Origin: Candidatus Flexifilum breve
GTDB taxonomy: Bacteria; Chloroflexota; Anaerolineae; Aggregatilineales; Phototrophicaceae
Length of the DNA: 64,000 nucleotides
Direction of reading: 5' to 3'
Assembly (NCBI GenBank): GCA_016717205.1
Contig: JADKGC010000003.1
Span: 558,001 to 622,000 of the forward strand
This document shows, piece after piece, positions 36,719 through 44,768 of this stretch. Position numbers and translations under genes: made by a program. Every line of letters begins with the position of its first letter. Within the stretch, counting starts at the first letter, position 1. Below the pieces are notes generated by a model. It did not search any database, had not been told where the DNA came from, and was given only the letters and a program-made list of their open reading frames with translations.

Positions 36719-37861
36719 CTATTCCCGTTCCTCAAGTGGCTTCCACGCCAACCCCAGCGGCCCAACATAATCCACACTCGGACGAATGAGGCGGTTACTC
36801 TCCACCTGTTCGATAATGTGTGCGGTCCACCCCGCCATGCGGCTCATCGCAAACAGCGGCGTGAACATATCCACGTCGATGTCGAGCGTGTAGAGCGCGA
36901 TGGCGCTGAAGTAATCGACGTTCGGGTACAGGTTGCGCTCGATGAAATACTGATCAGCGCGCGCCAGCTTGGCGAGGTTATCCGCGATCAGGAACCATTT
37001 CATATTGCCGGACGCCTTGGCCAGCGCCTCGGAGCGTTCGCGCAGCACCGCCGCGCGCGGATCGAGCGCCTTGTAGACACGGTGACCGATGCCCATGATG
37101 CGGCGATTGCCATTCTTGATATTGTCATTGAACCAGCGGTCCACATTCTCAACTTCGCCGATCTCCATGAACTGGAGCATGGCTTCCGTGTTCGCGCCGC
37201 CGTGCGCCGGGCCTTTGAGCGTGCCGATGGCGCTGACGATGGCGCTGTGCATATCCGAGCCCGTGCTGACGGTCACGCGCGAGGCGAACGTGCTGGCGTT
37301 CATGCCATGCTCGGTGAGCAGCACCATGTAGGCGTTGATCGCGTCGACGGCGGTGGCGGCGGGTTCAGCGCCCGTAATCATGTAGACGAAATTGGCCGAG
37401 AGATTCAGGTCTTTGCGCGGGGCGAGCGGTTCCTGCCCTTTACGGATGCGCATCCAAGCCGCGCTGATGGTCGTCACCTGCCCGGTCAAACGCACAGCCT
37501 TGCGGCGCAGCGCGTCAAGCGAATAATTTTCGCTGTCCGGGTCGTAGAAGGCGAGCGCGGAGACGGCAGTGCGCAGTACTGCCATCGCATTGGCATCCTT
37601 AGGGAACGTTTTGAGGAGAGTCAGCACTTCATCAGGGATGCCAGCGTTTTCAGCAATTGCGGCGCGGAGCTGCTCCAGTTCGGTCGCATTCGGCAGCTTA
37701 CCTTCCCACAGCAAATATACGACTTCTTCGTATAGGGCGTGGGCGGCTAAATCTTCAATCTTGTAACCGGAGTAGATCAACTTGCCTTCGGTACCGTTGA
37801 CAAGACTTAGTCGACTATCACCAATAGAGAGGCCATCGAGTCCCTTTTTCGCCTGACTCAT
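36719..37861 (-). CDS. Citrate synthase (short, type II-like)
   Basis: A 380-residue citrate or 2-methylcitrate synthase. The active-site histidines are in HGGANTEAM (~residue 222) and GHRVYKALDPRA (~257), with the catalytic Asp in VDYFSAIAL (~310). The length is that of archaeal and Gram-positive enzymes. An AAGGAG site precedes ATG. It lies downstream of a longer citrate synthase on the same strand, but with a strong terminator between them, so each has its own promoter. One of the two may use propionyl-CoA; I cannot decide from sequence. Confidence 0.88.
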   Translation of the reverse strand: MSQAKKGLDGLSIGDSRLSLVNGTEGKLIYSGYKIEDLAAHALYEEVVYLLWEGKLPNATELEQLRAAIAENAGIPDEVLTLLKTFPKDANAMAVLRTAVSALAFYDPDSENYSLDALRRKAVRLTGQVTTISAAWMRIRKGQEPLAPRKDLNLSANFVYMITGAEPAATAVDAINAYMVLLTEHGMNASTFASRVTVSTGSDMHSAIVSAIGTLKGPAHGGANTEAMLQFMEIGEVENVDRWFNDNIKNGNRRIMGIGHRVYKALDPRAAVLRERSEALAKASGNMKWFLIADNLAKLARADQYFIERNLYPNVDYFSAIALYTLDIDVDMFTPLFAMSRMAGWTAHIIEQVESNRLIRPSVDYVGPLGLAWKPLEERE

Positions 37862-37954
37862 CGCTCAAAACTCCTTACGGGCTGGGTTGTGTAGCGCGTG
37901 AGTATAGCGATTTGTGCCGTTCGTAACAAGCGAAAGAGCGATTGAGCGCCCCCA

Positions 37955-37986
37955 AATAAAAAAGGGCGCAGCATAGCTGCGCCCTC
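37955..37986 (-). terminator. Rho-independent terminator of the long citrate synthase gene
   Basis: On the minus strand AGGGCGCAGC and GCTGCGCCCT form a 10-bp stem with a three-base loop, followed by TTTTTTATTT. It lies 23 bases after the stop codon. Confidence 0.9.
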
Positions 37987-38008
37987 TCAGGTGTTACACG
38001 AAATCGAA

Positions 38009-39295
38009 CTAACGCTGATCGACCGGCACGTAGTCACGGGCAGTTTCGCCCGTGTAGATCTGGCGCGGGCGGTTGATGCGCGTCTGCGGGTCGTTGTGCA
38101 TTTCTTTCCACTGGGAAATCCAGCCGGGCAAACGGCCGAGACCGAACATCACCGTGAACATCGACGTGGGGATGCCGAGCGCGCGGTAGATGATGCCGCT
38201 GTAGAAGTCGACATTCGGGTACAGCTTGCGTTCGATGAAGTACGGGTCGCTGAGCGCCGCGTCGGCCAACCCGCGGGCGATGTCGAGCAGCGGATCGGTC
38301 ACATGGAGCGCGTTGAGCACATCGTCCGCCGCCTTGCCGAGGATCTTAGCGCGCGGATCGAAGTTCTTGTACACGCGGTGACCGAAACCGAACAGGCGGA
38401 AGTGGGAGTTCTTATCCTTCGCCATGTTGACGTACTTCTGCACGTCGCCGCCATCCTTGTGGATGTCTTCCAGCATCATGATGACTTCCTGATTCGCGCC
38501 ACCATGCAGCGGCCCCCACAGCGCGTTGACGCCCGCGGCGACCGAGGCAAACACGTTCGCCTGGCTGCTGCCAACCATACGCACGGTCGAGGTGCTGCAG
38601 TTCTGTTCGTGATCCGCGTGCAGGATGAGCAGCAGGTCGAGCGCCTTGACGACAACATCCGGAATGTCGTAGTCGTGCGTCGGCACCGAGAACATCATGT
38701 GCAGGAAATCGGCGGTATAACTCAGGTCGCTGCGCGGGTAGACGTACGGCTGGCCGACCGACTTCTTGTAGGTGAAGGCCGCCAGCGTCTTGAATTTCGC
38801 CAGCAGACGCATGATGTTGGTGTCGATGATTTCGGGATCCAGCAGATCGGGATGATACGCGGAGAGCGAAATGACCATCGCGGACATGATCGCCATGGGG
38901 TGCGCGCTCGGCGGATAGCCTTCAAACAGCTTCTTCATGTCTTCGTGCACGAGCGAATGCTTGTTCAACCGAGCATTGAACTTTTCCAGTTCATCCGCCG
39001 TCGGCAGGTGGCCGTAGATCAGCAGGTAGCAAACTTCGACAAACGTTGCCTGGGTCGCGAGCTGTTCAATCGGATAGCCGCGATAGCGCAAAATGCCTGC
39101 ATCGCCATCAATGTAGGTGATCGAACTGCTGCACGCACCGACATTCCCATAACCGGGATCATACGCAATGGCGCCGGTCTGCGCGCGCAGCTTGCTGATG
39201 TCGATGGCGACTTCGTTTTCCGAACCTGCGAATACGGGGAACTCGTATTCCTTGTCATTCAAAATGAGCTTGGCGTTGGGCATTTTTGCTTCCAT
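38009..39295 (-). CDS. gltA: Citrate synthase (type I-like)
   Basis: A 428-residue enzyme condensing acetyl-CoA with oxaloacetate. GDAGILRYRGYPIEQLA (~residue 64), active-site His in GGANQEVIM and FGFGHRVYKNFDPRAK, and Asp in VDFYSGIIYRALG are all present. The length and N-terminal beta domain (NDKEYEFPVFAGSENEVAID) fit the hexameric GltA type. No strong ribosome site precedes the ATG. It is divergent from the sulfur operon leader, with a 42-G tract between them. Confidence 0.92.
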   Translation of the reverse strand: MEAKMPNAKLILNDKEYEFPVFAGSENEVAIDISKLRAQTGAIAYDPGYGNVGACSSSITYIDGDAGILRYRGYPIEQLATQATFVEVCYLLIYGHLPTADELEKFNARLNKHSLVHEDMKKLFEGYPPSAHPMAIMSAMVISLSAYHPDLLDPEIIDTNIMRLLAKFKTLAAFTYKKSVGQPYVYPRSDLSYTADFLHMMFSVPTHDYDIPDVVVKALDLLLILHADHEQNCSTSTVRMVGSSQANVFASVAAGVNALWGPLHGGANQEVIMMLEDIHKDGGDVQKYVNMAKDKNSHFRLFGFGHRVYKNFDPRAKILGKAADDVLNALHVTDPLLDIARGLADAALSDPYFIERKLYPNVDFYSGIIYRALGIPTSMFTVMFGLGRLPGWISQWKEMHNDPQTRINRPRQIYTGETARDYVPVDQR

Positions 39296-39439
39296 TCAAT
39301 AGATTTTGACGTGTTCAAGCCTTTGACTGTCAAAGTTACCTGAAACTCGCCATTCGACGCATGATAGGTGACATACCTTTGACGGGATATTTTACACTAG
39401 CTGGTTCTGTAATGGAATGAAATGTGGGGAACGCTAAGG

Positions 39440-39486
<47 letters not shown>

Positions 39487-39582
39487 GGGCAGCGCACCGG
39501 ACTACCTGCAGCTTGAAACAGTCTGTAATTGAGGTCGCGTAACCCCTTGCAAAGTTTTTCGGACTATGATAGTCTCTTCAAC

Positions 39583-39711
39583 ATGACTAACTTGAGTGGA
39601 CACGTCGACTTCAAACACCCCGCGCACATCGGCCTGATGTGTAGCATGATGATGTGTTGTCTGGAGTACAGGGATACCCCCGGACGTGTCGCGCTGCGCG
39701 GTAGAGTGTAA
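39583..39711 (+). CDS. Met/Cys-rich leader peptide of the sulfur operon
   Basis: A 42-codon frame whose centre (codons 19-26, bases 39637-39660) reads Met-Cys-Ser-Met-Met-Met-Cys-Cys. A TATGAT box (39565-39570) lies 12 bases before the start codon, so the transcript may begin almost at this ATG. The frame ends 34 bases before an intrinsic terminator that precedes methionine/cysteine sulfur genes. This is the standard layout of ribosome-mediated attenuation: stalling at Met or Cys codons when these amino acids are short would allow transcription to continue. A longer in-frame start at 39529 exists but precedes the -10 box. Confidence 0.7.
   Translation: MTNLSGHVDFKHPAHIGLMCSMMMCCLEYRDTPGRVALRGRV
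39678..39684 (+). promoter_or_regulatory. Antiterminator arm in the leader
   Basis: CCCCGGA within leader codons 32-34 is the exact complement of TCCGGGG (39755-39761), which is the loop and the first bases of the 3' arm of the terminator. It begins 18 bases beyond the last Cys codon, so it would be free when a ribosome stalls there. Confidence 0.6.
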
Positions 39712-39744
39712 GTCGTTAACCGCGTATATCACGCTGAAATGTGA

Positions 39745-39776
39745 GAGCCGACCTTCCGGGGTCGGCTCTTTTTGTT
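39745..39776 (+). terminator. Intrinsic terminator (attenuator) before the sulfur operon
   Basis: GAGCCGACC (39745-39753) pairs with GGTCGGCTC (39760-39768) around TTCCGG, followed by TTTTTGTTT. It lies after the leader peptide and 59 bases before the JAMM gene, with no other gene on this strand to terminate. Confidence 0.9.
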
Positions 39777-39834
39777 TCTGGTCGTGATGAGTTATTTGCG
39801 TAGGGGTTGCCCTACACCGCACTTGGGAGAAAGT

Positions 39835-41106
39835 ATGCGCGTCATCTTGGAACGAGCGCTGCAGAAGCGCATCTTTGCACATTTGGAATCGACCTACCCC
39901 AACGAAGGCGGCGGTTTCCTGCTCGGGACGCAGACGGCGGATACGCTCGTCATCACGGAGACGATTCCCGTCGAGAATGTCTTCGAGGCTGAGGAGCAGT
40001 ATCACCGCTACGCCATGACACCGCTCGACTGGGCGCGTCTGGAAGATCAAGCGGATGAACGCGGGCTAACGCTCGTCGGCTACTACCACAGCCACCCGGA
40101 TTCTCCCGCAATTCCCTCGGTTTATGACCGTGACCACGCTCTACCCCATTTTTCCTATTTGATCACCCAAGTACAAAACCAGCAGGCCGTCGAGATGCAC
40201 GCGTGGCGCTTGCGTGACGACCGCACTGCGTTTGATGCAGACATATTGGATGTTAGAGGAGAGAACAAGACGATGGCTCAGCCGCTGGTGACGACCCAAT
40301 GGGTTGCCGACAACAAGAATAGTGTCCGTTTGATCGAAGTCGACGTGGATACCACGCAGTACGAACAGGGGCACATCCCCGGCGCGGTCGCCTTCAACTG
40401 GCAGACTCAGCTCCAGAACCAGACGACGCGCGATATCGCCTCACCGGAAGAATTCGCCGCCCTGCTCAGCCAGGCGTCGGTTACGCCGGACACGCATGTC
40501 GTGCTGTACGGCGATAACAACAACTGGTTTGCCGCCTACGCCTTCTGGTTGTTCCAGTATTACGGCCACACCAACATCAGCCTGCTGGACGGTGGCCGCA
40601 AGAAGTGGATCGCCGAAGGCCGCGAAACCACGACCGATGTCCCCACCTACCCCGCCACGAGCTACACCGTCTCCACCATTAATCACCATCTGCGCGCCGA
40701 CCGCGACTACATCAAGCAACGCCTCGAAAAGCAGGGCTTCGGCTTGGTCGACGTGCGCTCGAATGACGAATACACGGGCAAGATCATCGCCCCGCCCGGC
40801 ATGAGCGAAACCGCGCAGCGCCCCGGTCACATCCCCGGCGCAGCGAACATCCCGTGGGCGCAGGCCGTCGCGGAAGATGGCTCGTTCAAGTCGAAGGAAG
40901 AACTGACCAAGCTGTATGGTGCGAAGGGCATCAGCGCGGATGTGCCGGACGTGGTGGCGTACTGCCGCATCGGCGAACGCTCGTCGCACACGTGGTTCGC
41001 GCTCAAGTACATTCTCGGCTTCGAGAACGTGCGCAACTACGACGGCTCGTGGACCGAATGGGGCAACCTGATCGGCGCGCCGATCCGCAAGGGCGAACAG
41101 CCGTAA
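39835..41106 (+). CDS. JAMM metalloprotease fused in frame to a thiosulfate sulfurtransferase
   Basis: One open frame of 423 residues. Residues ~1-140 are a JAMM/Mov34 zinc peptidase of the Mec+/HcyD type, with Glu in NEGGGFLLG and the full motif HSHPDSPAIPSVYD. From residue 147 (Met at 40273) it is a two-domain rhodanese: inactive domain, then an active domain with catalytic Cys in VVAYCRIGERSS (~378). A good AGAGGAGAG site lies nine bases before the internal ATG, so the second part can be made alone, and one lost base could have merged two genes. JAMM proteins of this kind release an amino acid from the C-terminus of a sulfur carrier; the rhodanese would supply persulfide sulfur. First gene of the sulfur operon. 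Confidence 0.85.
   Translation: MRVILERALQKRIFAHLESTYPNEGGGFLLGTQTADTLVITETIPVENVFEAEEQYHRYAMTPLDWARLEDQADERGLTLVGYYHSHPDSPAIPSVYDRDHALPHFSYLITQVQNQQAVEMHAWRLRDDRTAFDADILDVRGENKTMAQPLVTTQWVADNKNSVRLIEVDVDTTQYEQGHIPGAVAFNWQTQLQNQTTRDIASPEEFAALLSQASVTPDTHVVLYGDNNNWFAAYAFWLFQYYGHTNISLLDGGRKKWIAEGRETTTDVPTYPATSYTVSTINHHLRADRDYIKQRLEKQGFGLVDVRSNDEYTGKIIAPPGMSETAQRPGHIPGAANIPWAQAVAEDGSFKSKEELTKLYGAKGISADVPDVVAYCRIGERSSHTWFALKYILGFENVRNYDGSWTEWGNLIGAPIRKGEQP
40255..40275 (+). promoter_or_regulatory. Internal ribosome-binding site and ATG of the sulfurtransferase part
   Basis: AGAGGAGAGAACAAGACG precedes ATG at 40273, where the rhodanese homology starts (MAQPLVTTQWVAD). The strong site argues that the sulfurtransferase was, or still is, an independently translated gene. 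Confidence 0.65.
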
Positions 41107-41191
41107 AACAACAGTAGTCAGTGAACAGTTCACAGTGAAAGAGAACCCCACCCCTGCCGTCTCCTTGAGGCGTGGGGTGAAAAACATCGCT

Positions 41192-41307
41192 GTAAGGGCA
41201 AGGCGCGCCTTGCCCGACCAAAAGCAGAAACATTGTAGGGACGAGGCAGGCCTCGTCCGCCCAACTTCCAACCTGTGACAGAACGACGAGGAAGACCTCG
41301 TCCCTAC
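41192..41307. repeat. Cluster of three palindrome-family units
   Basis: GTAAGGGCAAGGCGCGCCTT and trailing GCCC (41192-41215), GTAGGGACGAGGCAGGCCTC (41235-41258) and GGAAGACCTCGTCCCTAC (41290-41307) lie in series between the sulfurtransferase and metY. The second and third are also mutual inverted repeats (GTAGGGACGAGG against CCTCGTCCCTAC). Confidence 0.8.
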
Positions 41308-41331
41308 GAAGGAATGAGAGAGAGAACGACG

Positions 41332-42657
41332 ATGGCAGGCACGAACGGAACCGATCACCAAAAGGGCTTTGATACGCTGGCGCTGCACGCAGGCTATTCG
41401 CCCGACCCGACGACGGGCTCACGCGCCGTCCCGATCTACCAGACGACCTCCTACCAGTTCCGCGACACGGAACACGCCGCCAACCTGTTCGCGCTGGCCG
41501 AACCGGGCAACATCTACACGCGCATCATGAACCCGACCAACGCGGTGTTCGAAGAACGCATCGCCGCGCTCGAAGGCGGCATCGCGGGTCTGACGACGGC
41601 GTCCGGCCAGTTTGCCGAAACGCTCACCGTGCTGACGCTGGCGAACGCGGGCGACGAAATCATCGCGACCTCGGCGCTCTACGGCGGCACCTACACGCTG
41701 TTCTCGCAGAGTCTGCGCCGCCTGAACATCACCGCGCATTTCGTCCAAAATGCGGATGTGGCGGGCATCGAGGCCAAAATCAACAGCAAGACCCGCCTGA
41801 TCTACCTCGAAACTATCGGCAACCCGAAGCTGGAAATCCCTGATTTCGAAGCGATTGCCGCGCTCGGCAAAGCCTACGGCATCCCCGTCGTGGTCGATAA
41901 CACCTTCGGCACGCCGTACCTGTTCTCCCCGTTCAAGTGGGGCATCAACATCAGCCTGCACTCGACCACCAAGTGGATCGGCGGGCACGGCCTGAGCATC
42001 GGCGGCGTGATCGTCGACGGCGGCAACTTCGACTGGAAGGCCAGCGGTCGTCATGACGGCATCGTCGCCCCGGAACCGGCGTATCACGGCGCGGTCATCG
42101 CCGATGTGGCGGGGCCGGCGGCCTTCATCGCCCGCGCGCGCATCGTCGGCCTGCGTGATTTCGGCGGCAGTCAGGCGCCGTTCAACAGCTTCCTGAACAT
42201 CATCGGTCTGGAAACGCTGTCGCTGCGTATGCAGAAGCACGTCGCCAACGCCAAGTCGGTCGCGGAATATCTCCAGCAGCACGCGGCGGTCGAATGGGTC
42301 AATTACCCCGGCCTGCCCAACCACCCCAGCTACGAACGCGCGCAGAAGTATCTGCCGAAGGGCGCGGGCGCGGTGCTCGGCTTCGGCATCAAGGGTGGCA
42401 AGGATGCCGGACGCAAGTTCATCGACAACTTGAAGATTTTCTCGCACCTTGCTAATGTAGGTGACGCGCGTTCTCTGGCGATTCACCCCGCCACGACCAC
42501 TCACAGTCAATTGAGCGAGCAGGAACAGGCGACGACCGGCGTCACGGACGATTACGTGCGCCTCGCCATCGGCATTGAAGACATCAACGACATTCTGTGG
42601 GATCTGGATCAGGCGCTGGCGGTGTCGCAGGGCGTGAGCGTCCACGCGGTGTCGTAA
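41332..42657 (+). CDS. metY: O-acetylhomoserine sulfhydrylase
   Basis: A 441-residue PLP enzyme of the Cys/Met metabolism family that replaces the acetyl group of O-acetylhomoserine with sulfur to give homocysteine. PLP Lys in LHSTTKWIGGHG (~residue 210); phosphate-binding YTRIMNPTNAVFEERIAALE near the start. Length and the inserted SIGGVIVDGGNFDWKASGRH region fit MetY, not MetB/MetC. ATG at 41332 follows GAGAGAGAA. In Wolinella a MetY homologue takes sulfur from a thiocarboxylated carrier; the carrier genes follow here. Confidence 0.95.
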   Translation: MAGTNGTDHQKGFDTLALHAGYSPDPTTGSRAVPIYQTTSYQFRDTEHAANLFALAEPGNIYTRIMNPTNAVFEERIAALEGGIAGLTTASGQFAETLTVLTLANAGDEIIATSALYGGTYTLFSQSLRRLNITAHFVQNADVAGIEAKINSKTRLIYLETIGNPKLEIPDFEAIAALGKAYGIPVVVDNTFGTPYLFSPFKWGINISLHSTTKWIGGHGLSIGGVIVDGGNFDWKASGRHDGIVAPEPAYHGAVIADVAGPAAFIARARIVGLRDFGGSQAPFNSFLNIIGLETLSLRMQKHVANAKSVAEYLQQHAAVEWVNYPGLPNHPSYERAQKYLPKGAGAVLGFGIKGGKDAGRKFIDNLKIFSHLANVGDARSLAIHPATTTHSQLSEQEQATTGVTDDYVRLAIGIEDINDILWDLDQALAVSQGVSVHAVS

Positions 42658-42721
42658 CCATTGCATCAGAGCGCCGGAGCGGGGGACGCCCTACCCCGGC
42701 GCGCAGTGTCCGGAGAGGTAT

Positions 42722-43894
42722 ATGCGCACGCACGAGCCGAACTCAGTCGGGATCGTAGCTAAACAATATGCACACTTTGACCAACCACTCCACCTGCGCA
42801 CCGGGCAGGTCCTGGAGCGGTTTACGCTGGCTTACGAAACCTATGGGACGCTCAACGCGGATCGCTCGAACGCGATTCTGATTTGCCATGCTCTCTCCGG
42901 CGATTCGCACGTCGCCGGGTACTACACGAATGATCCCGACGAAAAACCGGGTTGGTGGGATGAGGCGGTCGGACCGGGTAAGATGTTCGATACCAACCGC
43001 TACTACGTGATCTGCGCAAACGTGATCGGCGGATGTCAGGGCAGCACCGGGCCGTCGTCGCCCGCGCCGGATGGTCAGCCGTACGGGCTGCGCTTCCCGG
43101 TAGTGACCATCGCCGATATGGTGGCGGCACAGCGGTTACTCATGGATCGGCTCGGCATTGAGCGGTTGTTCGCGGTGGCGGGCGGCAGCATGGGCGCGAT
43201 GCAGGCGCTGCAATGGACCGTCGATACGCCGGAACGCGTGGCGAACTGCCTGTTTCTCGCCGCGACGCCGCGCTCGTCGACGCAGAATATCGCCTTCAAC
43301 GAGATCGGGCGGCAGGCGATTTACGCCGACCCGCGCTGGAATCGCGGTGACTACTACGGCGCGGATCGCGAAGCGCCGGATGCAGGGCTGGCGGTGGCGC
43401 GCATGGTCGGGCACATCACCTACATGAGCGAACGGTCGCTGGAAAGCAAGTTCGGGCGCACGCTGCAAGGGCATGAGCAGCTGCCGTACACCTTTCTCGC
43501 GCCGGAATTCACGGTCGAGAGCTACTTGCAGCATCAGGGTGAAAAGTTCGTGCAGCGCTTTGATGCGAACAGCTACCTGTACATCACGAAGGCGCTCGAC
43601 TATTTCGACATTCAGGAACACTATCCGACGATGGCCGACTCGCTGCGGCGCACCAGCCCGGACACCAAGTTCCTCGTGGTGAGCTTTTCGAGCGATTGGC
43701 TGTACACGGCGGCGCAGGCGCAGGAACTGGTCAACGCGCTGCATACGGCGGCGCGCACGGTGCGCCATCATGAAGTGATCGCGGAATTCGGCCACGACTC
43801 GTTTCTGGTCGAGGTCGAAACGATGACCCACCTCGTCGGCGGGTATCTCGACGAACAGTGGACACTGCGCGGCGCATCCATCGCCGCAGATTGA
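42722..43894 (+). CDS. metX: Homoserine O-acetyltransferase
   Basis: A 390-residue alpha/beta hydrolase-fold acyltransferase providing the MetY substrate. Nucleophile Ser in VAGGSMGAMQALQW (~residue 155), acid Asp in VSFSSDWLYT (~325) and His in EFGHDSFLVE (~358); the diagnostic GGCQGSTGPSSP block is at ~100. GGAGAGG precedes ATG. Acyl specificity (acetyl versus succinyl) is taken from the MetY partner. Confidence 0.95.
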   Translation: MRTHEPNSVGIVAKQYAHFDQPLHLRTGQVLERFTLAYETYGTLNADRSNAILICHALSGDSHVAGYYTNDPDEKPGWWDEAVGPGKMFDTNRYYVICANVIGGCQGSTGPSSPAPDGQPYGLRFPVVTIADMVAAQRLLMDRLGIERLFAVAGGSMGAMQALQWTVDTPERVANCLFLAATPRSSTQNIAFNEIGRQAIYADPRWNRGDYYGADREAPDAGLAVARMVGHITYMSERSLESKFGRTLQGHEQLPYTFLAPEFTVESYLQHQGEKFVQRFDANSYLYITKALDYFDIQEHYPTMADSLRRTSPDTKFLVVSFSSDWLYTAAQAQELVNALHTAARTVRHHEVIAEFGHDSFLVEVETMTHLVGGYLDEQWTLRGASIAAD

Positions 43895-43932
43895 AGTACC
43901 CCATAAAGGAGAGGGTTAGGTGAGGTTGATAC

Positions 43933-44003
43933 GACCCGGTGGCTGAACGGCTAGGCAGCGGTCTGCAAAATCGTGTGAACGGGTTCGACTCCCGTCCGGG
44001 TCT
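43933..44003 (+). tRNA. tRNA-Cys (anticodon GCA)
   Basis: A full cloverleaf: acceptor GACCCGG with CCGGGTC, D arm GGCTGAACGGCTAGGC, anticodon loop CTGCAAA (anticodon GCA), T arm ACGGG-TTCGACT-CCCGT and discriminator T, the identity base for cysteine. CCA is not encoded. It lies 38 bases after metX and 39 before the sulfur-carrier gene on the same strand, so it is probably cut out of the operon transcript. Confidence 0.96.
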
Positions 44004-44042
44004 TGGAATTTTTATCGGCAAGAAAGAGAGAGTCAGACCGTC

Positions 44043-44312
44043 ATGGCAAGCATCAAAATTCCGACGCCTTTGCGCGTGTACACCGGCAACAACGCTCAGG
44101 TCACGGTGAGCGGCGAAACCGTCGGGGCGGCATTGACCGACCTGACGACCCAGTACCCCGAACTCAAACAGCACCTGTTCAACGGCGATCAACTGCGCAA
44201 CTTCGTCAATGTGTATCTCGGCGAAGAAGACATTCGCTTTTTGAGCGGGCTGGACACCGACATCGACAGCGATACGCTCCTGCGTATCATCCCGAGCATC
44301 GCCGGAGGCTGA
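44043..44312 (+). CDS. MoaD/ThiS-like sulfur carrier protein
   Basis: An 89-residue ubiquitin-like protein. It starts IKIPTPLRVYTGNNAQV, contains LRNFVNVYLGEEDIRFL, and ends IIPSIAGG, with the exposed Gly-Gly that an E1-like enzyme adenylates and converts to a thiocarboxylate. The E1-like MoeZ is four genes away in the same operon, and no molybdopterin genes are present. A carrier for homocysteine or cysteine synthesis (HcyS/CysO type) is therefore likelier than a role in molybdopterin synthesis. Confidence 0.88.
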   Translation: MASIKIPTPLRVYTGNNAQVTVSGETVGAALTDLTTQYPELKQHLFNGDQLRNFVNVYLGEEDIRFLSGLDTDIDSDTLLRIIPSIAGG

Positions 44313-44315
44313 TTC

Positions 44316-44753
44316 ATGCGCAAAGTTGACCAGAGCGGTCTCAAGACCGGGCAAGCCCTAACTATCATCCTGCTGCTGGCGGCGTTCATTCTGAGCAGTC
44401 CGCTGCTTGTCGCCATCGTCGCGATTTCGCAGTTCCTCGGCGCGCTGGATGTGTCGTTCGCGCCATTCGCGTGGCCTATAAAGCCGTGGCGCAGCGCTTC
44501 GTCAAGCCGCACGTCATCACCGACAACCCGGAACCGCACCGGTTCGCCATGCTCGTCGGCTCGATCTTCAACGGTGTGGCGACGCTCGCGCTGCTGAGCA
44601 GGGGCGTCAACCGTCGGCTGGGTGCTGGTGTGGATCGTGATCGTGCTGGCCAACCTGAATTTCTGGCTCAACTTCTGCGTGGGCTGCCTGATGTACTATC
44701 AGCTCAATCGCTTCGGTGTTCCCGGCTTCAAGTACGCGCCAATTCCGGACTAG
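44316..44753 (+). CDS. DUF4395 membrane protein (two compensating frameshifts)
   Basis: When the frame is corrected this is a 145-residue membrane protein. It begins VDQSGLKTGQALTIILLLAAF, runs through SQFLGALDVSFAPFAWP-YKAVAQRF and HRFAMLVGSIFNGVATLALLSG, and ends WLNFCVGCLMYYQLNRFGVP-GFKYAPIPD. A base is missing near 44475 (CC for CCC) and one is extra near 44600 (AGGGG for GGGG); the total length stays a multiple of three. Such paired homopolymer errors suggest sequencing mistakes in an intact gene. In actinobacteria DUF4395 genes often adjoin thioredoxin and sulfurtransferase genes, as here. The CVGC motif could be redox active. Confidence 0.78.
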
Positions 44754-44768
44754 GGGAAAGACAGGTCT

